Of a DNA stretch of 64,000 nt, positions 38,275 through 46,327 are shown one piece after another. Below the pieces are notes generated by a model, which saw nothing but the letters and a program-made list of their open reading frames with translations, was not told where the DNA came from and made no database searches. The DNA is from Actinomadura opuntiae (lineage in GTDB: Bacteria; Actinomycetota; Actinomycetes; Streptosporangiales; Streptosporangiaceae), in NCBI RefSeq assembly GCF_030283205.1, contig NZ_JASNWF010000006.1, positions 248,001 through 312,000 on the forward strand, in the 5' to 3' direction. The position numbers and the translations under genes were made by a program. The number at the start of each line of letters is the position of its first letter. Positions within the stretch are counted from its first letter, which is position 1.

Positions 38275-38700
38275 CTAGGCGCGCAGGGCCGTGAGGAGGA
38301 CGAGGACGAGGGTGATGACGGCGAACAGGCCGTGGCCGAGGACGACCGGCAGCGGGAACGCGCTCTCGGCGGGGGCCGTCTCCGCGGCGCCGGGCGCGCC
38401 GTGGGCCTCGACGGTGCGGGCGCGCTGCGACGGCAGCCAGCGGGCGAACATGACGAAGCCGAGCAGCGCGACGGGCAGCAGCAGGCCGAACGCCGTCCAG
38501 GCCAGCGCGGCGCGGTCGGCGAACAGGTAGACGATCCAGACGACCAGGCCCGTGGCGGCGAGCAGGAAGTGGCCGGCGATCACCGGCACGGGGAGCCGGG
38601 ACCGGCCGGGGCGGGTGCCGCCGCGCGCGATCCAGGTGCCGAGCATGTAGAAGCCGCCGAGCGCGGTGACGAGCCAGGCGATCAGTGCCGCGATGGTCAT
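38275..38700 (-). CDS. Small four-helix membrane protein
   Basis: 141 residues from ATG 38700, overlapping the DUF2231 stop (ATGA). Four hydrophobic helices (about 3-20, 39-62, 66-87 and 119-139) with a short cytoplasmic segment (LPSQRARTVEAHGAPGAAETA) between the third and fourth. No known catalytic motif; the sequence MTIAALIAWLVTALGGFYMLGTWIARGG is typical of hydrophobic DoxX-like or DUF proteins. Being translated with DUF2231 suggests a shared membrane function. Confidence 0.7.
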   Translation of the reverse strand: MTIAALIAWLVTALGGFYMLGTWIARGGTRPGRSRLPVPVIAGHFLLAATGLVVWIVYLFADRAALAWTAFGLLLPVALLGFVMFARWLPSQRARTVEAHGAPGAAETAPAESAFPLPVVLGHGLFAVITLVLVLLTALRA

Positions 38701-39275
38701 GGTGATCCCTCTTGTTCGGTGGAGCGCCCGCCCGCCGGTTCGTCGGCGGGCGGCTCGTGGGCCGGTGCCGCGGACGCGGCGAACCCCTCGGCCTGCACAC
38801 TCTCGTCGGCGACGCGGACGCCGTAGCGGTAGGCGAGCCGTCCGCCGAGGAACCCCGACACGGCCAGCACCGCGAGCGCGACGGCCGACAGCGCCAGCGG
38901 CCCCGCGCCCACCGCGCCCGGACGGTCGTCGCCCATCCGCCAGCCGAACCCCGCCACGTACGCGAGCGTCACGGTGAGGTTCAGGGTCATGTGGACGAGG
39001 GCCGTCCGGAAGGCGGGCGTGCCCGGGGCGATCGCGAGCAGGTCGAGGAACCCGGCGGACGCGGCGGCCAGCGCGCCGGCGACACCGATCCCGATGAGCC
39101 ACAGCGACCCCTTCGCGAGGAACGCGGGGTCGCCGGCGAGGTGCGAGGCGACGTCGAAGACCAGGCTGCACGTCCATGCCCCGATGGGGACCGTCACCAG
39201 CAGCGGGTGCAGGGGATGGCCGTACGGTCCGGCGAGCGCGCTCACCGGCCGCTTGGCCTGCCGCAGGGCGTCCAT
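38697..39275 (-). CDS. DUF2231 domain membrane protein
   Basis: 192 residues from ATG 39275 with ACAGGAGGTC upstream; the longer frame to 39299 lacks a ribosome binding site. DUF2231 signature: GHPLHPLLVTVPIGAWTCSLVFDV near residue 20-43, then AIAPGTPAFRTALVHMTLNLTVTLAYVAGF and GFLGGRLAYRYGVRVADE, with four membrane helices in all. Related proteins in actinobacteria and proteobacteria lie near redox or haem-linked genes. A SufR-like regulator is divergent. The last 40 residues are a Glu/Ala/Pro-rich cytoplasmic tail. Confidence 0.8.
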   Translation of the reverse strand: MDALRQAKRPVSALAGPYGHPLHPLLVTVPIGAWTCSLVFDVASHLAGDPAFLAKGSLWLIGIGVAGALAAASAGFLDLLAIAPGTPAFRTALVHMTLNLTVTLAYVAGFGWRMGDDRPGAVGAGPLALSAVALAVLAVSGFLGGRLAYRYGVRVADESVQAEGFAASAAPAHEPPADEPAGGRSTEQEGSP

Positions 39276-39298
39276 GGCGACCTCCTGTTTCGCCAACA

Positions 39299-39327
39299 AG
39301 TATTGGTCTTTTAGGGAGGGCCGTCAA
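39299..39327 (-). promoter_or_regulatory. Promoter of the DUF2231 operon
   Basis: TTGACG (39322-39327 on the minus strand), 17-bp spacer, AATACT (39299-39304). The small palindrome CCAA-CAAGTA-TTGG (39293-39306) overlaps the -10 element and could be the site of the divergent regulator. Confidence 0.55.
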
Positions 39328-39393
39328 CGGGTGGGCGGGAAGCCGGGCATGTCGTCCTGGTTTCAGACAGTTTTCTCGGCGTAAGGTGGCGAT

Positions 39394-40110
39394 GTGCCCG
39401 CCGATCCCACCGCGCTCGAGGCCGTCGCGATCCTCAGCGACGGGCTGCGCCGCGACATGTACGCCTTCATCCGCGCCGCGAAGGCGCCCGTCACCCGCGA
39501 CGAGGCCGCCGCCAGCGTCGGGATCTCCCGCAAGCTCGCCGCCTTCCACCTCGACAAGCTCGTGGCGGCGGGCCTGCTGCGGGCCGGCTACGCCAAGCCG
39601 TCCGGCGTGCGCCGGGTCGGGCGGACGCCGAAGGTGTACGAGCCGTCCGGCATGGACGTGCAGGTCAGCGTGCCGCAGCGGGAGCACGGGCTGCTCGCGG
39701 GCATCCTGCTGGACGCCGTCCGCTCGCAGTCGGCGGGCGAGACCGGCGAGCAGGCCGCGCTGCGGGCGGCGGCCGAGCGCGGCCGGGCGCTGGGCGAGGC
39801 GGAGAGCCGGCCCGTCCGGGGCGGGCGGCTCGGCACCGAGCGCGCGCTCACCGGCGCGGCGGACGTGCTGGCCCGGCACGGCTTCGAGCCCGAGCGCGAG
39901 AGCCCCACCCGGCTGCGGCTGCGCAACTGCCCGTTCCATCCGCTCGCCGCCGACGATCCCGACCTGGTCTGCGGCGTCAACCACGCGTTCCTGTCCGGCA
40001 TGGTGGACGGCCTCGGCGCGTCGTCCGTCCAGGCGACGCTCGCCCCCCACGAGGGCTACTGCTGCGTCGAGTTCGGCCCGCGCCGCAACCGGCCTATCGC
40101 GGAGCGATAG
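39394..40110 (+). CDS. ArsR/SufR-like HTH regulator with C-terminal cysteine cluster
   Basis: 238 residues from GTG 39394. N-terminal winged helix (about 5-85): EAVAILSDGLRRDMYAFIRAAKAPVTRDEAAASVGISRKLAAFHLDKLVAAGLLRAGY. C-terminal domain with Cys179, Cys193, Cys223 and Cys224 in NCPFHPLAADDPDLVCGVNH and GYCCVEFGP. The CPFH-x-C arrangement recalls SufR, whose C-terminal cysteines hold an iron-sulfur cluster that senses redox state or iron; the spacing differs, so this is a SufR-like assignment. It is divergent from the DUF2231 operon, the likely target. Confidence 0.75.
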   Translation: MPADPTALEAVAILSDGLRRDMYAFIRAAKAPVTRDEAAASVGISRKLAAFHLDKLVAAGLLRAGYAKPSGVRRVGRTPKVYEPSGMDVQVSVPQREHGLLAGILLDAVRSQSAGETGEQAALRAAAERGRALGEAESRPVRGGRLGTERALTGAADVLARHGFEPERESPTRLRLRNCPFHPLAADDPDLVCGVNHAFLSGMVDGLGASSVQATLAPHEGYCCVEFGPRRNRPIAER

Positions 40111-40196
40111 ATCTTGCCCGTTCCGGTTACATAACGGGGACACCCCGCGGACGCCCAGCGGAGCCGGGGGTGAACGGAAGAGTGGCTGGAGGGGCG

Positions 40197-40430
40197 ATGA
40201 GCCTGCCGTTGCACGAGAGCCGGGTCCTCGCGGTCATCGAGATGGGCCTCTGCAAGCAGGACCAGGAGCTCGCCGCCCGGTTCGCGATGTTCAACCGGCT
40301 GGTGGAGGCCGAGACGCCGCCCGGCCGCGAGCGCGTGGAGCCGAGCCGGTGGACGTGCTGGGCGATGACGGCGGCCCTGCTCGTCGCGATGGTCGCGATC
40401 GGGGTCCTCGCCACCCTGGTCTCGCGGTAG
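40197..40430 (+). CDS. DUF3040 family small membrane protein
   Basis: 77 residues from ATG 40197, with GGAGGGG upstream; the longer frame from 40170 is not favoured. N-terminal pattern MSLPLHESRVLAVIEMGLCKQDQELAARFAMFN resembles DUF3040 (M-x-L-[ST]-x-x-E-x-R-x-L-x-x-[IM]-E-x-x-L). One transmembrane helix near the C-terminus (about 54-76, WAMTAALLVAMVAIGVLATLV). Likely a small membrane protein; function unknown. The gene is convergent with the MarR gene; the stops are 3 bp apart. Confidence 0.65.
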   Translation: MSLPLHESRVLAVIEMGLCKQDQELAARFAMFNRLVEAETPPGRERVEPSRWTCWAMTAALLVAMVAIGVLATLVSR

Positions 40431-40433
40431 CCG

Positions 40434-40877
40434 CTACCCGCCCTGCGGGCCCTCCAGGTGCTTCAGCTCGGCGCTCAGCCGCTCCAGGATCGGCGCGAGG
40501 CTCTGCAGTTCCGCCAGGTGCAGCCGCGTCAGCTCGTGCAGCACCCGGTCGGCCGTCGGCGTCAGCGACACCCGGATCACCCGGTTGTCCTCGGGGTCGC
40601 GCCCGCGCCGCACCAGGCCCGCCCGCTCCGCCCGGTCGATCAGCTCCACCGTGCTGTGGTGCCGCAGCAGCAGGTACCCGGCCAGCTCGCCGACCGTCGG
40701 CGCCCGCCGCGTGCCGTGCCCCTTGATCGCCAGCAGCAGCTGGTGCTGCGCGGGGGTCAGCCCCGCCTCCCGCACGCGGGTCTCGCTCCACCGCAGGTAG
40801 CGGCGCAGCCCCGTCCGGAAGGCCAGCAGGGACGCGAAGTCCTCCTGGCTCAGCTCGTCCAACGACCCCCCGTCCAC
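40434..40877 (-). CDS. MarR family transcriptional regulator
   Basis: 147 residues from GTG 40877. Winged helix core: LRRYLRWSETRVREAGLTPAQHQLLLAIKGHGTRRAPTVGELAGYLLLRHHSTVELIDRAERAGLVRRGRDPEDNRVIRVSLTPTADRVLHEL (about 20-115), in which the RDPEDNRVIRVSLT wing is diagnostic. It is a small dimeric repressor with no obvious ligand. It is divergent from the HIT gene (start 40948); the 70-bp gap contains no clear palindrome, so the target is uncertain. Confidence 0.85.
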   Translation of the reverse strand: MDGGSLDELSQEDFASLLAFRTGLRRYLRWSETRVREAGLTPAQHQLLLAIKGHGTRRAPTVGELAGYLLLRHHSTVELIDRAERAGLVRRGRDPEDNRVIRVSLTPTADRVLHELTRLHLAELQSLAPILERLSAELKHLEGPQGG

Positions 40878-40947
40878 ACGCGCAGTGTATGACCTCCCCA
40901 CCCGCCCACCGGGCGCTCTGTCAGCGCCCCTCCCTACCATCACCGCC

Positions 40948-41394
40948 ATGGCCCCCACCGGATGTCTCGTATGCGACCACAACGCCAGCATGGATTCGCT
41001 GCCGCCGCGTGAGGTCGTCGCGTTCGACGAGCATTGGCGGGTGGCGCACGCGTTCGGCACCGCCACCCCCGGCTGGCTCGTGCTCGCACCGCGCCGGCAC
41101 GTCACGGCCATCGCCGAGCTGACCGACGCCGAGGCCGCCGCGCTGGGGCCCTGGCAGGTGAGGCTGTCGCGGGCGGTGCACGCCGTCACGGGGTGCCGCA
41201 AGACCTACCTCGCGCAGTTCGCCGAGACCGAGGGGTTCGCGCACGTCCACTTCCACCTCGTCCCGCGCATGGCGGATCTGCCGACCGACCTGCGGGGGCC
41301 GCGGGTGTTCGCGCTGCTCGGGCGCCCGCCGGAGGAGGATCTGAGCGAGACGCGGCGGGACGAGTTGGCGCTGGCCGTCCGCCGGCATCTGTGA
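40948..41394 (+). CDS. HIT family protein
   Basis: 148 residues from ATG 40948. A zinc/Cys motif GCLVCDHN opens the protein (Cys7, Cys10), and the histidine triad FAHVHFHLVPRM (about residues 105-116) is complete, so nucleotide hydrolase or transferase activity is likely. HIT proteins cleave dinucleoside or nucleoside-phosphoramide bonds. It continues with LPTDLRGPRVFALLG and a helical tail. Convergent with the following hypothetical gene; 9 bp separate the stops. Confidence 0.8.
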   Translation: MAPTGCLVCDHNASMDSLPPREVVAFDEHWRVAHAFGTATPGWLVLAPRRHVTAIAELTDAEAAALGPWQVRLSRAVHAVTGCRKTYLAQFAETEGFAHVHFHLVPRMADLPTDLRGPRVFALLGRPPEEDLSETRRDELALAVRRHL

Positions 41395-41403
41395 GCTGGG
41401 GGA

Positions 41404-41940
41404 TCAACCGGTGTGGGCGAGGATGTGGTGGAGTTCGGTTGCGCGGGGGGCGGTGATGGCGCCTTCGCGGGTGCGGGTGGTGATCTTGGCGTGGAGGGCG
41501 GTGACGTCGGTGCCGGGGTGCGGGTGGGCGAGCATGCCCTGGATGACGTTGGTGAGGTCGACGCCCACGTCCGCGCGGACGTCCCCGGCCGCGACGCCCT
41601 GACCCACCGCGAAGCGGAGCCGGAGAAGGGCCTGGCGGAGCGGCACGAAAGGGGTCGGGTCGGCGGGCGCCTCCGTGCGAGGTGCGTTCGTGCGGGGCGC
41701 GTCCGTGTGGGGTTCGGGGTGTGCGGGTTGCTGGGTCGCGGGGGAGGCGGCCTGGAGGGGGAGGAGGCGGCCGCGTGAGCGGTCCGCGCCGGTGAGGGTG
41801 TCGCCGAGCCCGAGGACGAGCGTTCCGGCGGCGGCGACCGTCGCCACGACGCCGGCGAAGGCGAGCCAGAGGACCGAGGAGCGGCGCCGGGTCCGCGGCA
41901 GGGCGGCGCGCCACTCGCTCCCCGCCGACTCGGCTGCCAT
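41404..41940 (-). CDS. Hypothetical single-pass membrane protein
   Basis: 178 residues from ATG 41940 (MAAESAGSEWRAALPRTRRRSSVLW); the frame extends farther upstream with composition unlike coding DNA. A basic N-terminal segment, a hydrophobic helix (about 25-46, WLAFAGVVATVAAAGTLVLGL), a Pro/Thr-rich spacer with PRTxAP repeats (about 64-96) and a helical C-terminal domain with FVPLRQALLRLRFAVGQGVAAGDVRADVGVDLTNVIQGM. The layout resembles the extracellular tail of actinobacterial serine/threonine kinases, but there is no kinase domain here. No function assigned. Confidence 0.55.
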   Translation of the reverse strand: MAAESAGSEWRAALPRTRRRSSVLWLAFAGVVATVAAAGTLVLGLGDTLTGADRSRGRLLPLQAASPATQQPAHPEPHTDAPRTNAPRTEAPADPTPFVPLRQALLRLRFAVGQGVAAGDVRADVGVDLTNVIQGMLAHPHPGTDVTALHAKITTRTREGAITAPRATELHHILAHTG

Positions 41941-42052
41941 GCGTCCTCCCGGTCGAGCCCGGTGGCGGCCGGTGCGGCACCGGCCGATCCATGTCGGGGA
42001 GTACGCCGTCCGGCCGGGCGGCGGTTCGATGCGGGCGTCCGGGAGAAGAGAA

Positions 42053-42098
42053 CCGGCCGCGGCCCGCACCACGTCGTTGGGGTGCGGGCCGCGGCCGG
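42053..42098. terminator. Terminator after the indolepyruvate oxidoreductase gene
   Basis: Left arm 42053-42070, 10-base loop, right arm 42081-42098, complementary over all 18 positions (CCGGCCGCGGCCCGCACC and its reverse). Seven bases after the stop of the minus-strand oxidoreductase gene. No T tract. Confidence 0.85.
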
Positions 42099-42105
42099 CC
42101 GGTCT

Positions 42106-45100
42106 CTAGCCGCGCACGGCGAGCGGCTGCTCCGCGCGCCAGGCGGCGAGGAGGTTGCGCAGTTTCTCGTGGTAGCGGGCGATGTTGGCGGTCTTGACGT
42201 CCTCGTAGCCGCGGATCATGTCGGGCAGTTCGGCGATCTCGACGGCGAGGTCGTGGTTGTCCTTGTCGAGGCCGGCGACCAGCTCGTCCACGACCGCGAG
42301 GTACTCGGCGACCAGGCGGCGTTCGGCGCGGCGCTGCGCGGTGGCGCCGAACGGGTCGAGCGGGGTGCCGCGCAGGCGGCGCATCGCGCGCAGCGCGTGG
42401 AACGCGGGACGGGCCGTCCGGCCGAGCGCGATCTTGCGGTCGACGCCGATGGCGCGCAGCAGCGGCGGGTGCAGCATGTACCGGACGGTCGCGCCCGCCC
42501 CGAACTGCTCCTCCACCCGGCGGGCGAGCGCCGGGTCCAGGTGCAGGCGGGCGACCTCGTACTCGTCCTTGTAGGCCATCAGCTTGTGCAGGTGGCGGGC
42601 GACCGCGACGGCGAGCCGCTGCCCGGACGCGACGGCGTCGCGTTCGGCGGCGGCGACGCGCAGGACGGTGTCCAGGTACCGCTTGGCGAGTGCGAGGTCC
42701 TGGTAGGCGGCGAGGTCGGGGACGCGGATCCGCAGCACGCGGGCCAGCTCGTCGTCCGCGCCGGAGGCGTCCACGAGATTCATCGCGGCGGGCGCGTTCG
42801 TGGTGAGGGGCCGCTGGACGGGGGTGGTCGCGGGCGGCTCGGCCCAGCCGGGCTCCAGGACGAGCCGGCGGCCCGCCCGGAACGCCTGCACGTTCGCCTC
42901 GACCTGGACGCCGTTGAGCGTGAGCGCCTCCTCGATCGCCCGGGCCGACAGCGGCAGCAGCCCGGACTGGTAGGCGGCGCCGACGACGACGAAGTTCGCG
43001 GTGGTCGTGCCGCCGAACCAGCGTTCGGCCAGGTCGAGGGCGTCGAGCGCGACGAGCCGGGCGCCGTCGGTGCGGGCGGCGATCTGCCGGACCAGGGACG
43101 CGCTCGGCGGCAGCGCGGCGGTCACGTCGGTGATCATCCGGCCGGTCGGCACCTCGCTGGTCGACACAACCGCGGCGGTGCGGCCGGGGGCACAGCGCCG
43201 CAGGTTGGTCTCGGTGGTGGCGGCGAGCGCGTCGAACGCCAGGTAGGCGTCGGCGCCGCCGTCCCCGATCATGCCGGGACGCTCGGCCGGGGCGTCACCG
43301 ATCCGCAGGTGCGAGACGACCGCGCCGGCCTTCTGGCTGAGCCCGGTCTGGTCGAGCGCGCGGGCGTGCCGGCCGTCCAGCAGCGCGGCGGTCGCGAGGA
43401 CCTGGTTGACGGTGACGACGCCGGTGCCGCCGATGCCGACGAGCAGGACGTCCGCCGCGACCGGCCGGGACGCGGGCTCCGCCAGGTCGCCGATCTTCGG
43501 CAGCGACGGCGCGGCCTTCCTCTTCTCGCCGGGGATCACGGTGAGGAAGGACGGGCAGTCGCCGTCCACGCAGGAGTAGTCCTTGTTGCAGGACGTCTGG
43601 TTGATCTGCGTCTTGCGGCCGAACTCGGTCTCGACCGGCTCGACGCTCAGGCAGTTGGACTTGGTGCCGCAGTCGCCGCAGCCCTCGCAGACCGCCTCGT
43701 TGATCATCACCCGGGTCTGCGGGTCGGGGACGAGGCCGCGCTTGCGCTTGCGCCGCGTCTCGGCCGCGCACGCCTGGTCGTAGAGCAGCACGGTCACGCC
43801 GGGGATCTCGCGCAGTTCCCGCTGGACGGCGTCGAGGTCGTCGCGGTGCCGGATCCGGACGCCCGGCGCCCAGTCCGTGCCGCGCGGGTAGCGGGACGGG
43901 TCGTCCGCGACCACGACGATCTTCGCGACGCCCTCGGCGTGCAGCATCCGGGTGATGGACGCGGGGTCGGTGCCGCCGTCGGCGTCCTGCCCGCCGGTCA
44001 TCGCGACGGCCGCGTTGTAGAGCAGCTTGAAGGTGATGTTCGTGCCGGCGGCGACGGCCTGCCGGATCGCGAGGCTGCCGGAGTGGAAGAACGTCCCGTC
44101 GCCGAGGTTCTGGAACATGTGCCCGGTCTCGGTGAACGGCGCCGCGCCGACCCACATCGCGCCCTCGCCGCCCATCTGGGTGGTGCCGATGCTGCGGTCC
44201 TGGAAGACGGTCATGACGTGGCAGCCGATGCCGCTCGCCGCCATCGACCCGTCCGGGACGACCGTGGACCGGTTGTGCGGGCAGCCGGAGCAGAAGTACG
44301 GGGTGCGGGCGGGCGCGAGCAGGTTGATCGCGGGCTTGCGGGGGCGCAGCGCAGGGTCGCGCAGGTCGACGTGCTCCTCGCCGACGCGGTCCGCGAGCAG
44401 GCGGGCGAGCGCCTTGACGATCCGGTCGGCGGTGAGGCCGCCGTCGGCGGGGACGAGCGGCGCGCCGTCCGGGCCGTTCTTGCCGAGCACGGCGGGACGC
44501 TCCGGCGCGTCGTACAGCAGGTCACGGATCTGCGTCTCGACGAACGCGCGCTTCTCCTCCACGACGACGATCTCGCGGAGGCCCGTCGCGAACTCGCGGA
44601 GCCGCACCGGGTCGAGCGGGTGGATCAGCGCCAGCTTGAGCAGCCGGACGCCGCGCCGTGCGAGCGCCTCGTCGTCCAGGCCGAGGCGGTCGAGGGCCTC
44701 GCGCAGCTCGAGGTAGGTGCGGCCGGACGCGACGAGGCCGATGGCCGCCGCTTCGCCGGTCGCGCCTTCGATGACGTCGAGGCCGTTCGCCGACGCGTAC
44801 GCCGTCGCGGCGCGCAGCCGTCCGTGCAGGACTTCGGCTTCGAGCGAGGTCGTGTCCTTGAGGTCGACGCCCGGGCGCCGGGTCGGCTTCCAGGGGCGGC
44901 CGCGCCACTCCAGTTCGGGGACGACCGGGTCCGGGACGGGCGCGACGTCCACGATCTCCAGCGAGTCGGCGACGTCCGTGACGAGCTTGAAACCGGTCCA
45001 CGCACCGCTGAACCGGGACATCTCGAACCCGTGCCGGCCGAGGCGCAGCACGTCGGTGATCGATCCGGGCGCGAGCACCGGCATGAACGCCTCGGCCAGC

Positions 45101-45588
45101 GCGCCCTCCGTCGCGGACGGCAGCGTCGAGGACTTGCAGGACGGGTCGTCGCCCACGACGGCGAGGACCCCGCCGCGCTCGGCGGTGCCGAGCCAGTTGG
45201 CGTGCTTGAACGCGTCGAGCGACCGGTCGACGCCGGGCGCCTTGCCGTACCAGAGGCCGAAGACGCCCTGGTAGCGCGGGCCGGGGAGGTGCTCGACGAG
45301 CTGCGACCCGTACACCGCCGTGGCCGCCAGCTCCTCGTTCACGCCCGGGATGAACCGGATGTCGTGGCCGTCCAGGAGCTTCTTCTCGCGCATCAGCTGC
45401 TGGTCGAGCCCGCCGAGCGGGGAGCCCCGGTAGCCGGACACGAACCCGGCGGTCGTCCAGCCGCGCCGGGCGTCCGCCCGCCGCTGGTCGAGCAGCAGCC
45501 GGACCAGCGCCTGGACGCCGCCCAGCGCGATCCGGCCCCGCTCCAGCTCCAGGCGGTCGCGGAGCGCGGACGTCGAGGTACTGGTCAT
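42106..45588 (-). CDS. Indolepyruvate ferredoxin oxidoreductase, fused alpha/beta form
   Basis: 1160 residues from ATG 45588. A single-chain member of the ketoacid oxidoreductase family: N-terminal pyrimidine-binding region (GYRGSPLGGLDQQLM...GVNEELAATAVYGSQ), YFCSGCPHNRST followed by a thiamin-diphosphate domain (GEGAMWVGAAPFTETGHMFQNLGDGTFFHSG), a ferredoxin-type cluster region with CEGCGDCGTKSNC and TSCNKDYSCVDGDCPSF, then the gamma subunit (GIGGTGVVTVNQVLATAALLDG) and a C-terminal domain. It converts arylpyruvates to arylacetyl-CoA with reduced ferredoxin. The divergent Lrp/AsnC protein probably senses an amino acid and regulates it. The chain is long but normal for the actinobacterial version. 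Confidence 0.9.
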   Translation of the reverse strand: MTSTSTSALRDRLELERGRIALGGVQALVRLLLDQRRADARRGWTTAGFVSGYRGSPLGGLDQQLMREKKLLDGHDIRFIPGVNEELAATAVYGSQLVEHLPGPRYQGVFGLWYGKAPGVDRSLDAFKHANWLGTAERGGVLAVVGDDPSCKSSTLPSATEGALAEAFMPVLAPGSITDVLRLGRHGFEMSRFSGAWTGFKLVTDVADSLEIVDVAPVPDPVVPELEWRGRPWKPTRRPGVDLKDTTSLEAEVLHGRLRAATAYASANGLDVIEGATGEAAAIGLVASGRTYLELREALDRLGLDDEALARRGVRLLKLALIHPLDPVRLREFATGLREIVVVEEKRAFVETQIRDLLYDAPERPAVLGKNGPDGAPLVPADGGLTADRIVKALARLLADRVGEEHVDLRDPALRPRKPAINLLAPARTPYFCSGCPHNRSTVVPDGSMAASGIGCHVMTVFQDRSIGTTQMGGEGAMWVGAAPFTETGHMFQNLGDGTFFHSGSLAIRQAVAAGTNITFKLLYNAAVAMTGGQDADGGTDPASITRMLHAEGVAKIVVVADDPSRYPRGTDWAPGVRIRHRDDLDAVQRELREIPGVTVLLYDQACAAETRRKRKRGLVPDPQTRVMINEAVCEGCGDCGTKSNCLSVEPVETEFGRKTQINQTSCNKDYSCVDGDCPSFLTVIPGEKRKAAPSLPKIGDLAEPASRPVAADVLLVGIGGTGVVTVNQVLATAALLDGRHARALDQTGLSQKAGAVVSHLRIGDAPAERPGMIGDGGADAYLAFDALAATTETNLRRCAPGRTAAVVSTSEVPTGRMITDVTAALPPSASLVRQIAARTDGARLVALDALDLAERWFGGTTTANFVVVGAAYQSGLLPLSARAIEEALTLNGVQVEANVQAFRAGRRLVLEPGWAEPPATTPVQRPLTTNAPAAMNLVDASGADDELARVLRIRVPDLAAYQDLALAKRYLDTVLRVAAAERDAVASGQRLAVAVARHLHKLMAYKDEYEVARLHLDPALARRVEEQFGAGATVRYMLHPPLLRAIGVDRKIALGRTARPAFHALRAMRRLRGTPLDPFGATAQRRAERRLVAEYLAVVDELVAGLDKDNHDLAVEIAELPDMIRGYEDVKTANIARYHEKLRNLLAAWRAEQPLAVRG

Positions 45589-45630
45589 GATGCGTGCCCC
45601 TCTCCCGGCGGTCGAGCCGTTCAGCCACAT

Positions 45631-45691
45631 TCAGCACGCTGTGCTGAGCGGAGTGCAAGATGGCGGGGCGATAATTGAGCGGATTGCTCAA
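45631..45691. promoter_or_regulatory. Palindromes between oxidoreductase and Lrp genes
   Basis: TCAGCAC-GCT-GTGCTGA (45631-45647) and TTGAGC-GGATT-GCTCAA (45675-45691), both perfect, centres 44 bp apart. They lie between the two divergent starts (45588 and 45726). Lrp-type regulators bind arrays of imperfect dyads on one face of the helix, consistent with this spacing of about four turns. Confidence 0.7.
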
Positions 45692-45725
45692 GTCAGAACC
45701 GAGTTACCGGCCGGAGATGAGCGTT

Positions 45726-46202
45726 GTGACGCGTGCCACCCTCCTCGACATCCAGATCCTGCGCCGGCTGGTCGACCAGCCCCGCATCGGCATCACCGAG
45801 CTGGCCGCCAAGCTCGGCATCGCCCGCAACACCGCGCACGCCCGCGTCGAACGGCTTGAGCGGGACGGCGTCATCGGCCACCGCGGGCGCGACGTCGATC
45901 TCGGCGCCCTCGGCTTCGAGCTGACCGCGTTCGTCACCCTGGAGGTGGCGCAGGGGCGGCTCCGGGAGGCCGCCCAGGCGCTGGCTGCGATCCCGCGCGT
46001 GCTGGAGGTTCTGGGCATCACCGGTCAAGGCGACCTGCTGGTGCGGGCGGTCGCCCCGAACGGCAAGCAGCTGCACGAGGTGATCGACTCGATCCTGGCC
46101 TGCCCTGGCGTTCGGCGCAGCACCACGTCGATCGTGCTGACCGAGCAGGTGCCGTTCCGGCTCGGGCCGCTGCTGGAGGACGAGGAACGCCGGGCCCGCT
46201 GA
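45726..46202 (+). CDS. Lrp/AsnC family regulator
   Basis: 158 residues from GTG 45726, preferred over ATG 45717 because the only ribosome binding site (GGAG, 45713-45716) touches ATG 45717 but stands 9 bp before the GTG. Helix-turn-helix: LDIQILRRLVDQPRIGITELAAKLGIARNTAHARVERLERDGVIGHRGRDVDLGALGF (about 6-63), then the RAM ligand domain (FVTLEVAQGRL...VLEVLGITGQGDLLVRAVAPNGKQLHEVIDSILACPGVRRSTTSIVLTEQVPFR). It is a leucine-responsive-type feast/famine regulator, probably sensing an aromatic or branched amino acid, and opposite to the indolepyruvate oxidoreductase. Confidence 0.85.
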   Translation: MTRATLLDIQILRRLVDQPRIGITELAAKLGIARNTAHARVERLERDGVIGHRGRDVDLGALGFELTAFVTLEVAQGRLREAAQALAAIPRVLEVLGITGQGDLLVRAVAPNGKQLHEVIDSILACPGVRRSTTSIVLTEQVPFRLGPLLEDEERRAR

Positions 46203-46326
46203 GCCGGGTGCGTTGAGCCGGGCTTGCTGAGCCGGGCTTGGTGAGTCGAGCCCGCTGAGCGGGGTGCGCTGCGTGCTGAGCCGGGTGCGCTGAGCCGGCG
46301 TGCTGGGCCTGGCGTGCTGAGTCGGG
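46199..46326. repeat. Short tandem repeats of TGAGCCGGG type
   Basis: The 125 bp between the convergent Lrp and SDR genes are built of degenerate 10-14-bp units (GAGCCGGGTGCG, GAGCCGGGCTTGC, GAGCGGGGTGCGC, GAGCCGGCGTGC), about eight copies. No gene. The unit resembles the repeat near 47935. Confidence 0.65.
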
Positions 46327-46327
46327 G

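Noticed and set aside
41962..45678. A 1238-codon frame opposite the indolepyruvate oxidoreductase gene
   Set aside because: The minus strand encodes an unmistakable oxidoreductase with cluster-binding cysteines; the opposite frame is a shadow.
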